Below, one piece after another: positions 24,629-31,824 of a DNA stretch of 37,336 bases. The stretch is from positions 1-37,336 of the forward strand of contig JAJDDR010000104.1 of the NCBI GenBank assembly GCA_029260255.1, in the 5' to 3' direction. This stretch comes from Phycisphaerae bacterium. Lineage in GTDB: Bacteria > Planctomycetota > Phycisphaerae > UBA1845. The notes beneath the pieces were generated by a model. The model saw only the letters and a list, made by a program, of their open reading frames with translations, was not told the DNA's origin and made no database searches. Within the stretch, counting starts at the first letter, position 1. Each line of letters starts with the position of its first letter. The position numbers and the translations under genes were made by a program.

Positions 24629-26494
24629 TCACTCTCTTCCGCCGAGTCGCTTGATGGCCGCACGCGCTTCGGCGTCCTCCGGATCAACGGAAATCGCCCG
24701 GCGAAAGTGCTCCAGCGCCTTTGCGGTACGCCCCGCGCGCTCCAAGGCCACGGCGAGATTGTAGTGCGCGTGCGCGCGTCCCGGCTCCAACTCGAGGGCC
24801 GCGGCGTAGTGCGGAATCGCCTCCGCGTGCCGTCCGGTGAGGGCGAGACCGTCCGCCAGGAACTGCCGCAATCGAGGACCGTCCGGAAACACCGCTACCG
24901 CCTCCGTGAACAGAGGAAGCGCCTCATCCAGCCTGCCATCGGCCGCCAGCGTCGCTCCGAGATTGCCCAGTTGCTCTGCGTTAAGCTCCGATTCGGGGTT
25001 GATCGGCCGGTTCACCCAGACTGCCGCCGCCAACCCACCCAGTGCCGCGGGCAGCAGGCGTCTCCATGCCCGCCGCCGCGCGAGCGCAATGCCCTCCACA
25101 ACCCCGGCGCCCGCGAGGACCGCCAGTATGGGAACGAGGGGATATCGATACCGTCCGAACACGTAGAAAACCGCTACCGACCCGGCCAGCGCCAGCGCCA
25201 TGGCGCAGAGTAACGCCACGGACCCGCCAGTCGGCCGGTGGTCGCTTCTCGCCAGCACGATCACTCCCAGCACCGCCAGCGGACATAGTATGCCGAAGTG
25301 CATCACCCGCCCCAGGGAGCCCAGCAACCACGACCGGTCACGACAGATGTAGTAACTTTCGGTGTCCGGAATCTCATAACGATTCCAGACCAACGACCAC
25401 TTCGTCCACATCAATCGCGCCCACGCCCATGGCTCCGATTTCACAAAGGACAACCCTCGGTCCATCCAGTAGTCCGACACTTCGGTCGGCGACAGATTCC
25501 GTCCCATCGCCTCTTCGGCCAGCGCCGTCGCGTCGGCGCGCTCGAACTCGGGGGTCTCTCGCCCCGGAATCAAGGCGCTGTAACGCCCGTCAGCACCTGG
25601 GTGATTCCCCACATAGAAGTTCGGACCGCTTTGAAACGTCGTCAGCGCAAACTCGCCTCCGGCGCGGTAGTTGTGCAACGCCACCGGAGCAAGCGTGAGG
25701 CCCGCTCCGCACACGACGAGTCCGGCGCGCCCCCAACAGCGGCGCGTCAGTAGTCCGCCGCAGTATCTAGACGAGCGGGTCTGGACGTCTTTCCGAGCCG
25801 CGACCGTAAGGGAGCGGGGGACTGGTGCGTCCGCTCCCTTGCGGTCGCGGCTCGGACAAGGCACGCCGTTCGACCCGCAAGATGAAGATTGATGATACAC
25901 CAGTAACCAGAACGCGATCACCGGCACGAGCACCAGGGCGTTTTCCCTGGTCAATCCTAGCAGCCCCGCCAGCACCCCGCATGCCAACCAAGACCACCAC
26001 GCCGGTCTCCTGACTCCAGACGCGACCGCGCACAGCAAGGCGGCCATCAACACGAATCCGAGCGAGGACTTCTGCACCATGCCGTCGAAGTAGATGGCGG
26101 GCGGATACAACGCCATCAACACCGACGCGACGATCCCCGCGCGCCGGTTCACCAACCAGGTCCCCGCCAGGCCGACGCCGACGCACCCGGCCGCGCCGAG
26201 CACGCATTGCACGACGCGCACAACCCACAAATCATGCCCCAACACGCGGTACACGCCTGCGAGGAAGTACGGGTACAACGGCGCTTGATAGAACGTCTCT
26301 GCCCAACGCCCGCCGTCGGCGACGAGACGCTGAGCCCATGCGTCATACGCCCGGGCGTCCCCGACGAGCTCGTAGAAGTAGATCAGATTCTCGGTGTGAT
26401 AGAGATAGACCATCCGCACGAGCAGCGCCAGTGCAAAGACGCCGACCCAAACCAACCCTCTCCGGCGTTTCAATTCACGATCGTCAATCGTCAA
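24629..26494 (-). CDS. GT39-like membrane glycosyltransferase with C-terminal TPRs
   Basis: 621 residues, TTG start at 26494. The membrane part (~12-490) has about ten hydrophobic helices; the first extracytoplasmic loop has GDARAYDAWAQRLV, with the acidic residue expected in GT-C glycosyltransferases of the PMT/ArnT (GT39) type, and YQAPLYPYFLAGVYRVLG follows. Such enzymes use polyprenyl-phosphate sugars outside the inner membrane. The C-terminus (~507-621) is three TPR units: LGATLAADGRLDEALPLFTE, LADGLALTGRHAEAIPHY, YNLAVALERAGRTAKALEHF. Residues ~214-234, in a loop after TM LVLVPVIAFWLLVYH, are encoded by a 25-bp-arm palindrome (25793-25855), an in-frame insertion. The start codon lies in a TCGTCAA tandem repeat; an in-frame TTG a few codons later is an alternative start. 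Confidence 0.85.
   Translation of the reverse strand: MTIDDRELKRRRGLVWVGVFALALLVRMVYLYHTENLIYFYELVGDARAYDAWAQRLVADGGRWAETFYQAPLYPYFLAGVYRVLGHDLWVVRVVQCVLGAAGCVGVGLAGTWLVNRRAGIVASVLMALYPPAIYFDGMVQKSSLGFVLMAALLCAVASGVRRPAWWSWLACGVLAGLLGLTRENALVLVPVIAFWLLVYHQSSSCGSNGVPCPSRDRKGADAPVPRSLTVAARKDVQTRSSRYCGGLLTRRCWGRAGLVVCGAGLTLAPVALHNYRAGGEFALTTFQSGPNFYVGNHPGADGRYSALIPGRETPEFERADATALAEEAMGRNLSPTEVSDYWMDRGLSFVKSEPWAWARLMWTKWSLVWNRYEIPDTESYYICRDRSWLLGSLGRVMHFGILCPLAVLGVIVLARSDHRPTGGSVALLCAMALALAGSVAVFYVFGRYRYPLVPILAVLAGAGVVEGIALARRRAWRRLLPAALGGLAAAVWVNRPINPESELNAEQLGNLGATLAADGRLDEALPLFTEAVAVFPDGPRLRQFLADGLALTGRHAEAIPHYAAALELEPGRAHAHYNLAVALERAGRTAKALEHFRRAISVDPEDAEARAAIKRLGGRE
25793..25855. repeat. Palindromic REP/MITE-like element inserted in frame
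   Basis: Arms 25793-25817 and 25831-25855 are inverted repeats matching at 24 of 25 positions (T/C difference at 25807) around a 13-nt loop (25818-25830). The arms begin CCGAGCCGCGACCG. In the GT39 frame it encodes SRDRKGADAPVPRSLTVAAR without interrupting the frame, and it sits between two transmembrane helices. Confidence 0.85.
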
Positions 26495-26501
26495 TCGTCA
26501 A
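26481..26501. repeat. Heptanucleotide tandem repeat (TCGTCAA)x3
   Basis: Three perfect copies of TCGTCAA at 26481-26487, 26488-26494 and 26495-26501, followed by TCCC. It fills the 17-base gap between the SagB-type gene and the GT39 gene and contains the GT39 start codon on the minus strand. Confidence 0.85.
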
Positions 26502-26511
26502 TCCCAGTGGG

Positions 26512-28050
26512 TCACTGCTCGAACGGATACGCCGCCGTCGTCCGCAGTCGCACATCTTCCACGGCGCGCCCGACGGTGAAATGATAAATCACTTCCGACC
26601 CCTCGCCGAGCCCCAGGTACCGATTGACCTTGTCATCGAAGAAGGCCCCGATCCCCGTCGCGTTCACGCCGACGGTCTCGGCGCCCAGATACAGCCCCTG
26701 TCCGATGAAACCCGCCTCCAGATGCATCGCACGGTATCCCCGTTCTCCCAGCGATCGGTACGCGCCGTCAAAATCCGCGATCATGGAGACCGCGAACGCC
26801 GAATCACCGGCGATCCGCTGCCCGAGGCTTAACCGCGTCGCCGCTTTGCGCTGGTCACCGGCTCGGACGCGCACGAGTCTGTGCTCACAGCGATCGTACT
26901 GGTACACCCCCGCGTCCACTCCCGACACACGGTGAACATACACATAACACCTGACGAACCCGCGTCGCTCCGGCCCATGAAACACATCGCCCGGCGCCGC
27001 CGCCGTCGCGCGGTGCAGTATCGCCCCGAACTCGTCCGCCGAAATCGCGGTCTTGCCGTCGAAGTTCACGCCCGACCGGCGCTGACGAATCACGTCCCAC
27101 AGATCACGCCGCGAATCACAAGATCGTTGCAGGCTCAATGCGACGCCGTCTCCGCACGTCGGCGGCGACACCGGAGCATCGCGGGCTCCGCCACGCCCCG
27201 CCGTCGCGCGATAGACTTCTTCAATCGCGGAATACTCGATCGGGGCGTCCGTGAGGACGTTCGCCGTCCCCTGAAAACACCGCGCGTTCACCCCTGTCGA
27301 GCGCAGGTCTTCAGCTTCCATGCCCATGGAGAGCACGGCACCGGGCACTTCGTCGCCGCCATCCAAGCCCAGCGCCTGCTCGATCACCGAGTCGTCAAAC
27401 AGGTGATTACAGAAACACGGCAACCCCAGCCCGCGCGAAGCTTCCGCGATTGCCCCAACCGCATGGCCGAGGTCGTGGTGACAGTAGCGAAACGCCCGCG
27501 CACGGTACTTCCACGCTTCGCGCGCGAAGATCGACGTCAACACAACGGTCAAGACTCGCGGCGCCATCGCGCACTCACCGCAAAGCCCACGCAACACATC
27601 ATCCACCGGCCCGGCGTAGCGCTGCTCGAGTTGAAAACCGTCCACCCGAAAGTGATAGCAACCGTCCTCAAGTCCCGCGACGTTGCGCGCAATCAGATGC
27701 GTCTCCGTCGGGTGCAGGTTCCCGCTTGACGGATTCACCCGCAGCGCCCACCGCAAGCCGCGTTTGGGAACCTCCTTCCACGCGCTGATCGCCATCGAGT
27801 AATACAAGAGCTGCGAAACCGTACTCAACGTCACGGACGCACTTTCCGTCGCGTTAGCAAGGCCGAAGTACTCCCTCGCCGCGGGACGCTCCGGTACCGG
27901 TAAATCGATCAGTTCGGCGCCGTCATAGTGTCGGAACGGGTTGGGTTGATTGGCCCAGTCAAGAAAGTGCGGATGGGAATACAGCCGCGCGAGCGTGTGT
28001 TTCGTATCGCAGTGGTAGCGGTAGAACGTCGTGTCGCGAAAGTGGGTCAC
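26512..28050 (-). CDS. SagB/ThcOx-type FMN-dependent oxidoreductase (two nitroreductase halves)
   Basis: 512 residues, GTG start at 28050. The N-terminal part has the family's opening (YHCDTKHTLARLYSH, HFLDWANQPNPF). Two nitroreductase halves follow: ~85-265 with LRWALRVNPSSGNLHPTETH and CHHDLGHAVGAIAEASRGLG, and ~320-500 with IRQRRSGVNFDGKTAISADE and GQGLYLGAETVGVNATGIGA. This duplicated form is the SagB/ThcOx family, which in ribosomal peptide pathways oxidises azolines to azoles; many relatives occur alone and have unknown substrates. No YcaO cyclodehydratase or obvious precursor gene is in the window. Its GTG overlaps the stop of the 52-residue Cys-rich gene (GTGA), so the two are translationally coupled. 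Confidence 0.87.
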   Translation of the reverse strand: MTHFRDTTFYRYHCDTKHTLARLYSHPHFLDWANQPNPFRHYDGAELIDLPVPERPAAREYFGLANATESASVTLSTVSQLLYYSMAISAWKEVPKRGLRWALRVNPSSGNLHPTETHLIARNVAGLEDGCYHFRVDGFQLEQRYAGPVDDVLRGLCGECAMAPRVLTVVLTSIFAREAWKYRARAFRYCHHDLGHAVGAIAEASRGLGLPCFCNHLFDDSVIEQALGLDGGDEVPGAVLSMGMEAEDLRSTGVNARCFQGTANVLTDAPIEYSAIEEVYRATAGRGGARDAPVSPPTCGDGVALSLQRSCDSRRDLWDVIRQRRSGVNFDGKTAISADEFGAILHRATAAAPGDVFHGPERRGFVRCYVYVHRVSGVDAGVYQYDRCEHRLVRVRAGDQRKAATRLSLGQRIAGDSAFAVSMIADFDGAYRSLGERGYRAMHLEAGFIGQGLYLGAETVGVNATGIGAFFDDKVNRYLGLGEGSEVIYHFTVGRAVEDVRLRTTAAYPFEQ

Positions 28051-28205
28051 GACGCCTCCGTGGGCGGTTCGTCTTTCATTGGCGGTCCGAAGAGGTCTTC
28101 GCAGCTTTCAACGTACCCGCAGTTCTCGCACAGACGCTTGCAGTGCCGGTCGATCAACATCCCGAGTTCGCACAGAGGACAGATCGAGTCCGTTTTCAAT
28201 GCCAT
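28047..28205 (-). CDS. 52-residue Cys-rich zinc-ribbon-like protein
   Basis: A short gene easily missed. ATG 28205 is preceded by GAGGG 8 nt upstream; the stop is at 28047-28049 and overlaps the SagB-type GTG by GTGA. The protein opens MALKTDSICPLCELGMLIDR and continues HCKRLCENCGYVESCEDLF, ending in an acidic tail. Cysteines at 9, 12, 22, 26, 29 and 35 form CxxC...CxxxCxxC...C, as in a small zinc ribbon. The SD, codon structure and coupling make it a real gene. Its role is unknown; it may be a partner or metal-binding subunit of the SagB-type protein. A peptide substrate of that oxidoreductase is a less likely alternative. Confidence 0.8.
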   Translation of the reverse strand: MALKTDSICPLCELGMLIDRHCKRLCENCGYVESCEDLFGPPMKDEPPTEAS

Positions 28206-28241
28206 TGCCAATGCCCTCTTCCCTTAGTCGTCAGCCCGCGA

Positions 28242-29003
28242 TCATCGCTCGGTAATCGCGACGATCATCCCAAAGTGCCCCGCGCCCGGCGCCCGCCGAT
28301 GCGAGTAGAACGCGTCGCTGCAAATCGTGCAGACGCCGGCGACGTCGATCTTCTCGCGCCGCAACCCGCACGCCTCGAGTTGCAGCGCGTTGGCCCGCGC
28401 GACGTCCAGGTACATTGCGCCGCCCCGGATGTCCACGAACGTCGCCGTATCGTGACCGCCGGCGGCGAACGTTGCAACGACGTCCTCCTTCACCTCGTAG
28501 CAGCACACGCCCGCGCACGGACCGATCGTCGCCACGAGTGTCTCGCACCGGCACCCGTAGGCCGCGGTCAAGTGTCGTACCAGCGCGTACACCAGCCGCT
28601 TGGCCGTCCCGCGCCAGCCGGCGTGCCCCACGGCGACGGCGCGGCGCTCCGGGTCGTATATCACGATCAACCCACAATCCGCGCCGAGCGCCATCAGCGG
28701 CACGTCCGGTTCGTCGGTCACCAGCCCATCGACCCCCGGGAGCCGCGTCTCCGTGCGATCGCGTCCGCACCCGATGCGCTCGCCCATGACCACTGCGACC
28801 CGATCCCCGTGGACCTGCTCGGCGACCGTCAGTCGATCAAACGGCAGTGACAATGCCGCACAAGCGGCCCGTCGCCGCGCGACCGTGTCGTCTGAATCAC
28901 CGCCGACGGTCAGCGCCATGTTCATCGGGACCTGCGTCGCGCCGTGCACCAGATTCGGCTCGCGCGACAGCAGGGATGAGCGCCAGAACCTGCACGAATC
29001 CAC
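28242..29003 (-). CDS. pgeF: PgeF/YfiH-type laccase-domain protein
   Basis: 253 residues from GTG 29003, supported by GGGAGG at 29014-29019, 10 nt upstream. A longer open frame to 29804 overlaps the dehydrogenase gene and is not coding. Conserved family residues are present: AEQVHGDRVAVV (active-site/metal His), ALGADCGLIVIYD (Cys), VAVGHAGWRGTAKRLV (His), IGPCAGVCCYEV. YfiH/PgeF (DUF152) proteins have been described as purine nucleoside phosphorylase-like enzymes and as peptidoglycan editing factors that limit L-Ser misincorporation; they are Cu/Zn-binding. Cytosolic. It lies 26 bases after the dehydrogenase stop and 36 bases before the Cys-rich gene. Confidence 0.87.
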   Translation of the reverse strand: MDSCRFWRSSLLSREPNLVHGATQVPMNMALTVGGDSDDTVARRRAACAALSLPFDRLTVAEQVHGDRVAVVMGERIGCGRDRTETRLPGVDGLVTDEPDVPLMALGADCGLIVIYDPERRAVAVGHAGWRGTAKRLVYALVRHLTAAYGCRCETLVATIGPCAGVCCYEVKEDVVATFAAGGHDTATFVDIRGGAMYLDVARANALQLEACGLRREKIDVAGVCTICSDAFYSHRRAPGAGHFGMIVAITER

Positions 29004-29029
29004 GCGTTCCCATCCTCCCACGCGCGGAC

Positions 29030-30043
29030 TCACCGCGGGTTGATCTTCAACAGTACCTTGATGTTCGCCGGATCGGCCGACGCCTCGAACGCTTCCAAGC
29101 CACGCTCGATCGGAAAGACCCGCGCCACCATTGACGACACCTCCACCGCGCGACGGGCGAGCGCGTTGATCGCTTCGCTGAACGGTCCGCACCGACTCCC
29201 CAACAGCGTCACCTCGTTGACCACCATCGGCGCCAGGTCCACTCCATCCCCGCCGCCTTCCTCCCCCCCCTCCGTGCCTTCGTGCCTTCGTGCCCCCGTG
29301 CCTTTCCCAGCATAGGTGCTCTTCAGAACAACCGTCCCCCGCGGTCGAACCATAGCGAGCGCAATGCCCATCCCTTTCGGCGAACCGGTACACTCCACCA
29401 CTACGTCGCGATCGTTCTTCAGTCGCACCTCGTCGACGGACTTCGACTGAATCCGCTTCTTCTCGCAGAACAGCAGAGTCTTCGGATTGCGACCCACGAC
29501 CTCCAGCTTGCATCCGGTCGTGGCCAGCACCTGAGCGATCAGCAGTCCCAGTCGCCCGCTGCCGACAACGGCGATGCGCGTCCGCGGCTCGATCGGCACC
29601 TGCTGAATGACCTGATACGCCGCCGCCAGCGGTTCGATGAAGACGGCCTCCTCGTCCGAGATCGTCTCGGGTACCTCGTGCAGGTTGCGCTCCGGCAGCG
29701 TCACCAGATCGGCGAAGCAGCCATCGCGACCGGCGATCCCCATCACCGTGCGTTCGCGGCAGTGCGACGACAGGCCGGCTTGGCACAGGTCGCATCGCCG
29801 GCACACGCAGTTGATCTCACCGGCCACGCGTTTTCCGATCCACGCTTCCGAGCCCTCAACCACCGTCCCGACCATCTCGTGCCCGAGAACGCCGGAGAAC
29901 CCCATGTACCCCCGCACGATGTGATGATCCGTCGCGCAGATGCCCGCCAGGTGTACGCGAACGACGCACTCCCCGTTCCCGGGATGCGGCTCGGAATACG
30001 CGGCGTCGTAGCTCAGTGATTCAGCAAACCTGATCGCCCGCAA
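29030..30043 (-). CDS. Zinc-dependent medium-chain dehydrogenase
   Basis: 337 residues, TTG start at 30043 with GAGGAGGG 8 nt upstream. MDR family: the catalytic zinc site is GICATDHH (Cys) and GHEMVGTVVEG (His-Glu); structural zinc cysteines lie in CVCRRCDLCQAGLSSHC. The cofactor fold is RIAVVGSGRLGLLIAQVLAT. Family members oxidise alcohols or sugar alcohols with NAD(P)+; substrate unknown. At ~247-257 the protein has an odd Gly/Glu/Arg/His tract (GTGARRHEGTEGGEEGGG) encoded by a period-8 tandem repeat (29273-29304), an in-frame insertion in the region after STYAGK. Conserved residues on both sides are intact, so function is probably retained. Confidence 0.87.
   Translation of the reverse strand: MRAIRFAESLSYDAAYSEPHPGNGECVVRVHLAGICATDHHIVRGYMGFSGVLGHEMVGTVVEGSEAWIGKRVAGEINCVCRRCDLCQAGLSSHCRERTVMGIAGRDGCFADLVTLPERNLHEVPETISDEEAVFIEPLAAAYQVIQQVPIEPRTRIAVVGSGRLGLLIAQVLATTGCKLEVVGRNPKTLLFCEKKRIQSKSVDEVRLKNDRDVVVECTGSPKGMGIALAMVRPRGTVVLKSTYAGKGTGARRHEGTEGGEEGGGDGVDLAPMVVNEVTLLGSRCGPFSEAINALARRAVEVSSMVARVFPIERGLEAFEASADPANIKVLLKINPR
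29273..29304. repeat. Period-8 tandem repeat CGTGCCTT x4 inside dehydrogenase gene
   Basis: Units at 29273-29280, 29281-29288, 29289-29296 (CGTGCCCC) and 29297-29304. It lies in frame within the coding sequence, adding GARRHEG-type residues. Confidence 0.8.
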
Positions 30044-30073
30044 GCCGAAGTGCCCTCCTCGATTCTTCGTTCG

Positions 30074-30829
30074 TCAGTTGCCCCACACGCGCTGCCACCA
30101 GTTCGCCTCGACTACGGCCGTTTCGTCGAGTCGACCGCGTCCGGCGAAATGGTCGTCCGTCGAACGCACCCAGGCCCGCCACGCGGCTGCGTCGTGCTGA
30201 TGGCGAACGCCCGTCAACTCGTTCAGCGAACGCTCGGCGTGGTACACGACCCCGAAATCCTCGTGTTCCAGCGCTCCGATCAGCGCGTTGACACCGTCGA
30301 GACGCGGGAATCGTCCGAGCAGCCTTGCGGCGGCGATCTTCATGTCCCTGGAGGTGTCCTCGCGCAACACCTGCCGCGCCAAGTCCGTCACGGCTTCATC
30401 GTCGCCGTCGCCGACGGCACCGTTGAGCGCAAGGAAATACAACCCGTTCAGCGATTCCACATGAACGCGCTCCATTTCCGCAATCGCCACGCGGTCCGCT
30501 TCAAACATGCGCAACAGCGTCTTCGCGGCATCGGGTCGAAGCGACTCGGCCACCACGCGAATCGCGGCCGTTCGCACGCTCGCGCTGGTATCAGTTCGCG
30601 CCACCAGACCACAAGCATCCACCACCGCTTCATGATCGGCAAACCTGGTCTTGGACAACTGCGCTATCGCATCGCGGCGCTCGTCGGCGTTCGGATGCTC
30701 CAACGCCGTCTGCACGTATCGCCCGGCATCCGCCTCCGTCACCAACCACGCACTCTTGTGAATTCGCGGGCGGGCGCAACCCGCGCCGACCGCAAACGTC
30801 AATACCAGAACACCAAACCCGCGCAACAC
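30074..30829 (-). CDS. HEAT-repeat lipoprotein
   Basis: 251 residues from the second of two GTGs (30829); GAGGA lies 6 nt upstream of it but directly abuts the first GTG at 30835, so the second is preferred. The signal peptide (VLVLTFAVGAGC) ends in a lipobox. The mature protein has helical repeats of HEAT type: ALEHPNADERRDAIAQLSKT, ASVRTAAIRVVAESLRPDAA, RDMKIAAARLLGRFPRLDGV, DFGVVYHAERSLNELTG. HEAT lipoproteins are probably periplasmic protein-interaction scaffolds. First gene of the run leading into the dehydrogenase, PgeF and SagB-type genes. Confidence 0.78.
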   Translation of the reverse strand: MLRGFGVLVLTFAVGAGCARPRIHKSAWLVTEADAGRYVQTALEHPNADERRDAIAQLSKTRFADHEAVVDACGLVARTDTSASVRTAAIRVVAESLRPDAAKTLLRMFEADRVAIAEMERVHVESLNGLYFLALNGAVGDGDDEAVTDLARQVLREDTSRDMKIAAARLLGRFPRLDGVNALIGALEHEDFGVVYHAERSLNELTGVRHQHDAAAWRAWVRSTDDHFAGRGRLDETAVVEANWWQRVWGN

Positions 30830-30850
30830 CTTCACTCCTCTACGCCTGAA

Positions 30851-31711
30851 CTAGGCCGACGCGCGCGTCCGACCGAGACTCAGCCGCCCGCACGCCAGTT
30901 CCTCGGGACACACGCGAACGACGTCGTGAATCGACTCGCCGAGGAAGCGCGAGCCCACCGTCTGAAACCGTCGCGGATTATCACTGACATAACAGTGCAA
31001 CCGGCCGTTCCTCGCGGCACCGACGAGCACGCCGGAGTCTCCCAGCGTCGAGGCGACCGCCTCGGCCGTCGACGACGCGGAATCCACCAGCACCACCGAC
31101 TTGCCGAAGAACGATGCCAGCGCCCCGCGCAACATCGGATAGTGAGTGCAGCCCAGCACCACGACGGCGGGGGACAACCGGCGAACGGGACCGAGATACC
31201 GCTCCAGCGTCAGCTCCACGATCGCGTTCGACTCATCCAACCCCTCTTCGACCAGCGGCACGAGCAACGGACACGCGACCTGAACCACCGCCGGCCTCGT
31301 GTCGATTTGAAACACCGCGTTCTTGTACGCGTTGGAACCGATCGTCGCCTCCGTCGCGATGATCGCGATCAGCCCGCCGGCCCCGACCGCCTCCACCGCC
31401 GCGGCTGCGCCGGGCGCGACCACGCCGAAGACCGGCACGGGAAGCTCATTCGCAAGCCCGGGCAGGCAAACCGCGCTGGCGGTGTTGCAGGCAGCCACGA
31501 TGCACTTCGGGTTCATCCGGAGGAGGAACGCGCAGTTTTCACGCGTGAATCGCAGCACGGTCTCCGGTGTCTTCGTCCCGTACGGCACGCGCGCCGTGTC
31601 CCCGAAGTAGACGATATCCTCACACGGCAAGCGCCGCCGAAGCTCGCGCACAACCGTCAGCCCGCCCAGTCCGGAATCGAAAACAGCGATAGGCCTCTGA
31701 TCTACCTGCAT
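30851..31711 (-). CDS. murI: Glutamate racemase
   Basis: 286 residues from ATG 31711; an upstream in-frame TTG at 31726 is less likely. The N-terminus PIAVFDSGLGGLTVVRELRR is diagnostic. Catalytic cysteines are in CIVAACNTASAVCLP and VVLGCTHYPMLRGAL, with FGDTARVPYGTKTPE for substrate binding. It makes D-glutamate from L-glutamate for peptidoglycan in the cytosol. The C-terminus after SRFLGESI is slightly longer than usual. It lies 102 bases downstream of the AarF-like gene on the same strand and 21 bases before the HEAT lipoprotein gene, so it probably joins that transcription unit. Confidence 0.93.
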   Translation of the reverse strand: MQVDQRPIAVFDSGLGGLTVVRELRRRLPCEDIVYFGDTARVPYGTKTPETVLRFTRENCAFLLRMNPKCIVAACNTASAVCLPGLANELPVPVFGVVAPGAAAAVEAVGAGGLIAIIATEATIGSNAYKNAVFQIDTRPAVVQVACPLLVPLVEEGLDESNAIVELTLERYLGPVRRLSPAVVVLGCTHYPMLRGALASFFGKSVVLVDSASSTAEAVASTLGDSGVLVGAARNGRLHCYVSDNPRRFQTVGSRFLGESIHDVVRVCPEELACGRLSLGRTRASA

Positions 31712-31810
31712 CCAAACCGTCCACAAGCGCCCGACAGAAGAATCCAGCGGAGACTACCCTTTAGGATATCGTCCCGCCACCACAAATCCGTCCAGCCGCC
31801 CGGGAGGGGT

Positions 31811-31824
31811 GCGTCAATCGTCAA
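31811..31824. repeat. Heptanucleotide repeat GCGTCAA-TCGTCAA at gene end
   Basis: Two units followed by TCCCC, sharing TCGTCAATCCC with the 26.5 kb repeat. On the minus strand it encodes the terminal GIDD and stop of the AarF-like protein. Confidence 0.6.

Noticed and set aside
29004-29804. N-terminal extension of the PgeF frame
   Set aside because: It overlaps the well-conserved dehydrogenase coding sequence; the GTG at 29003 with GGGAGG upstream is a better start.
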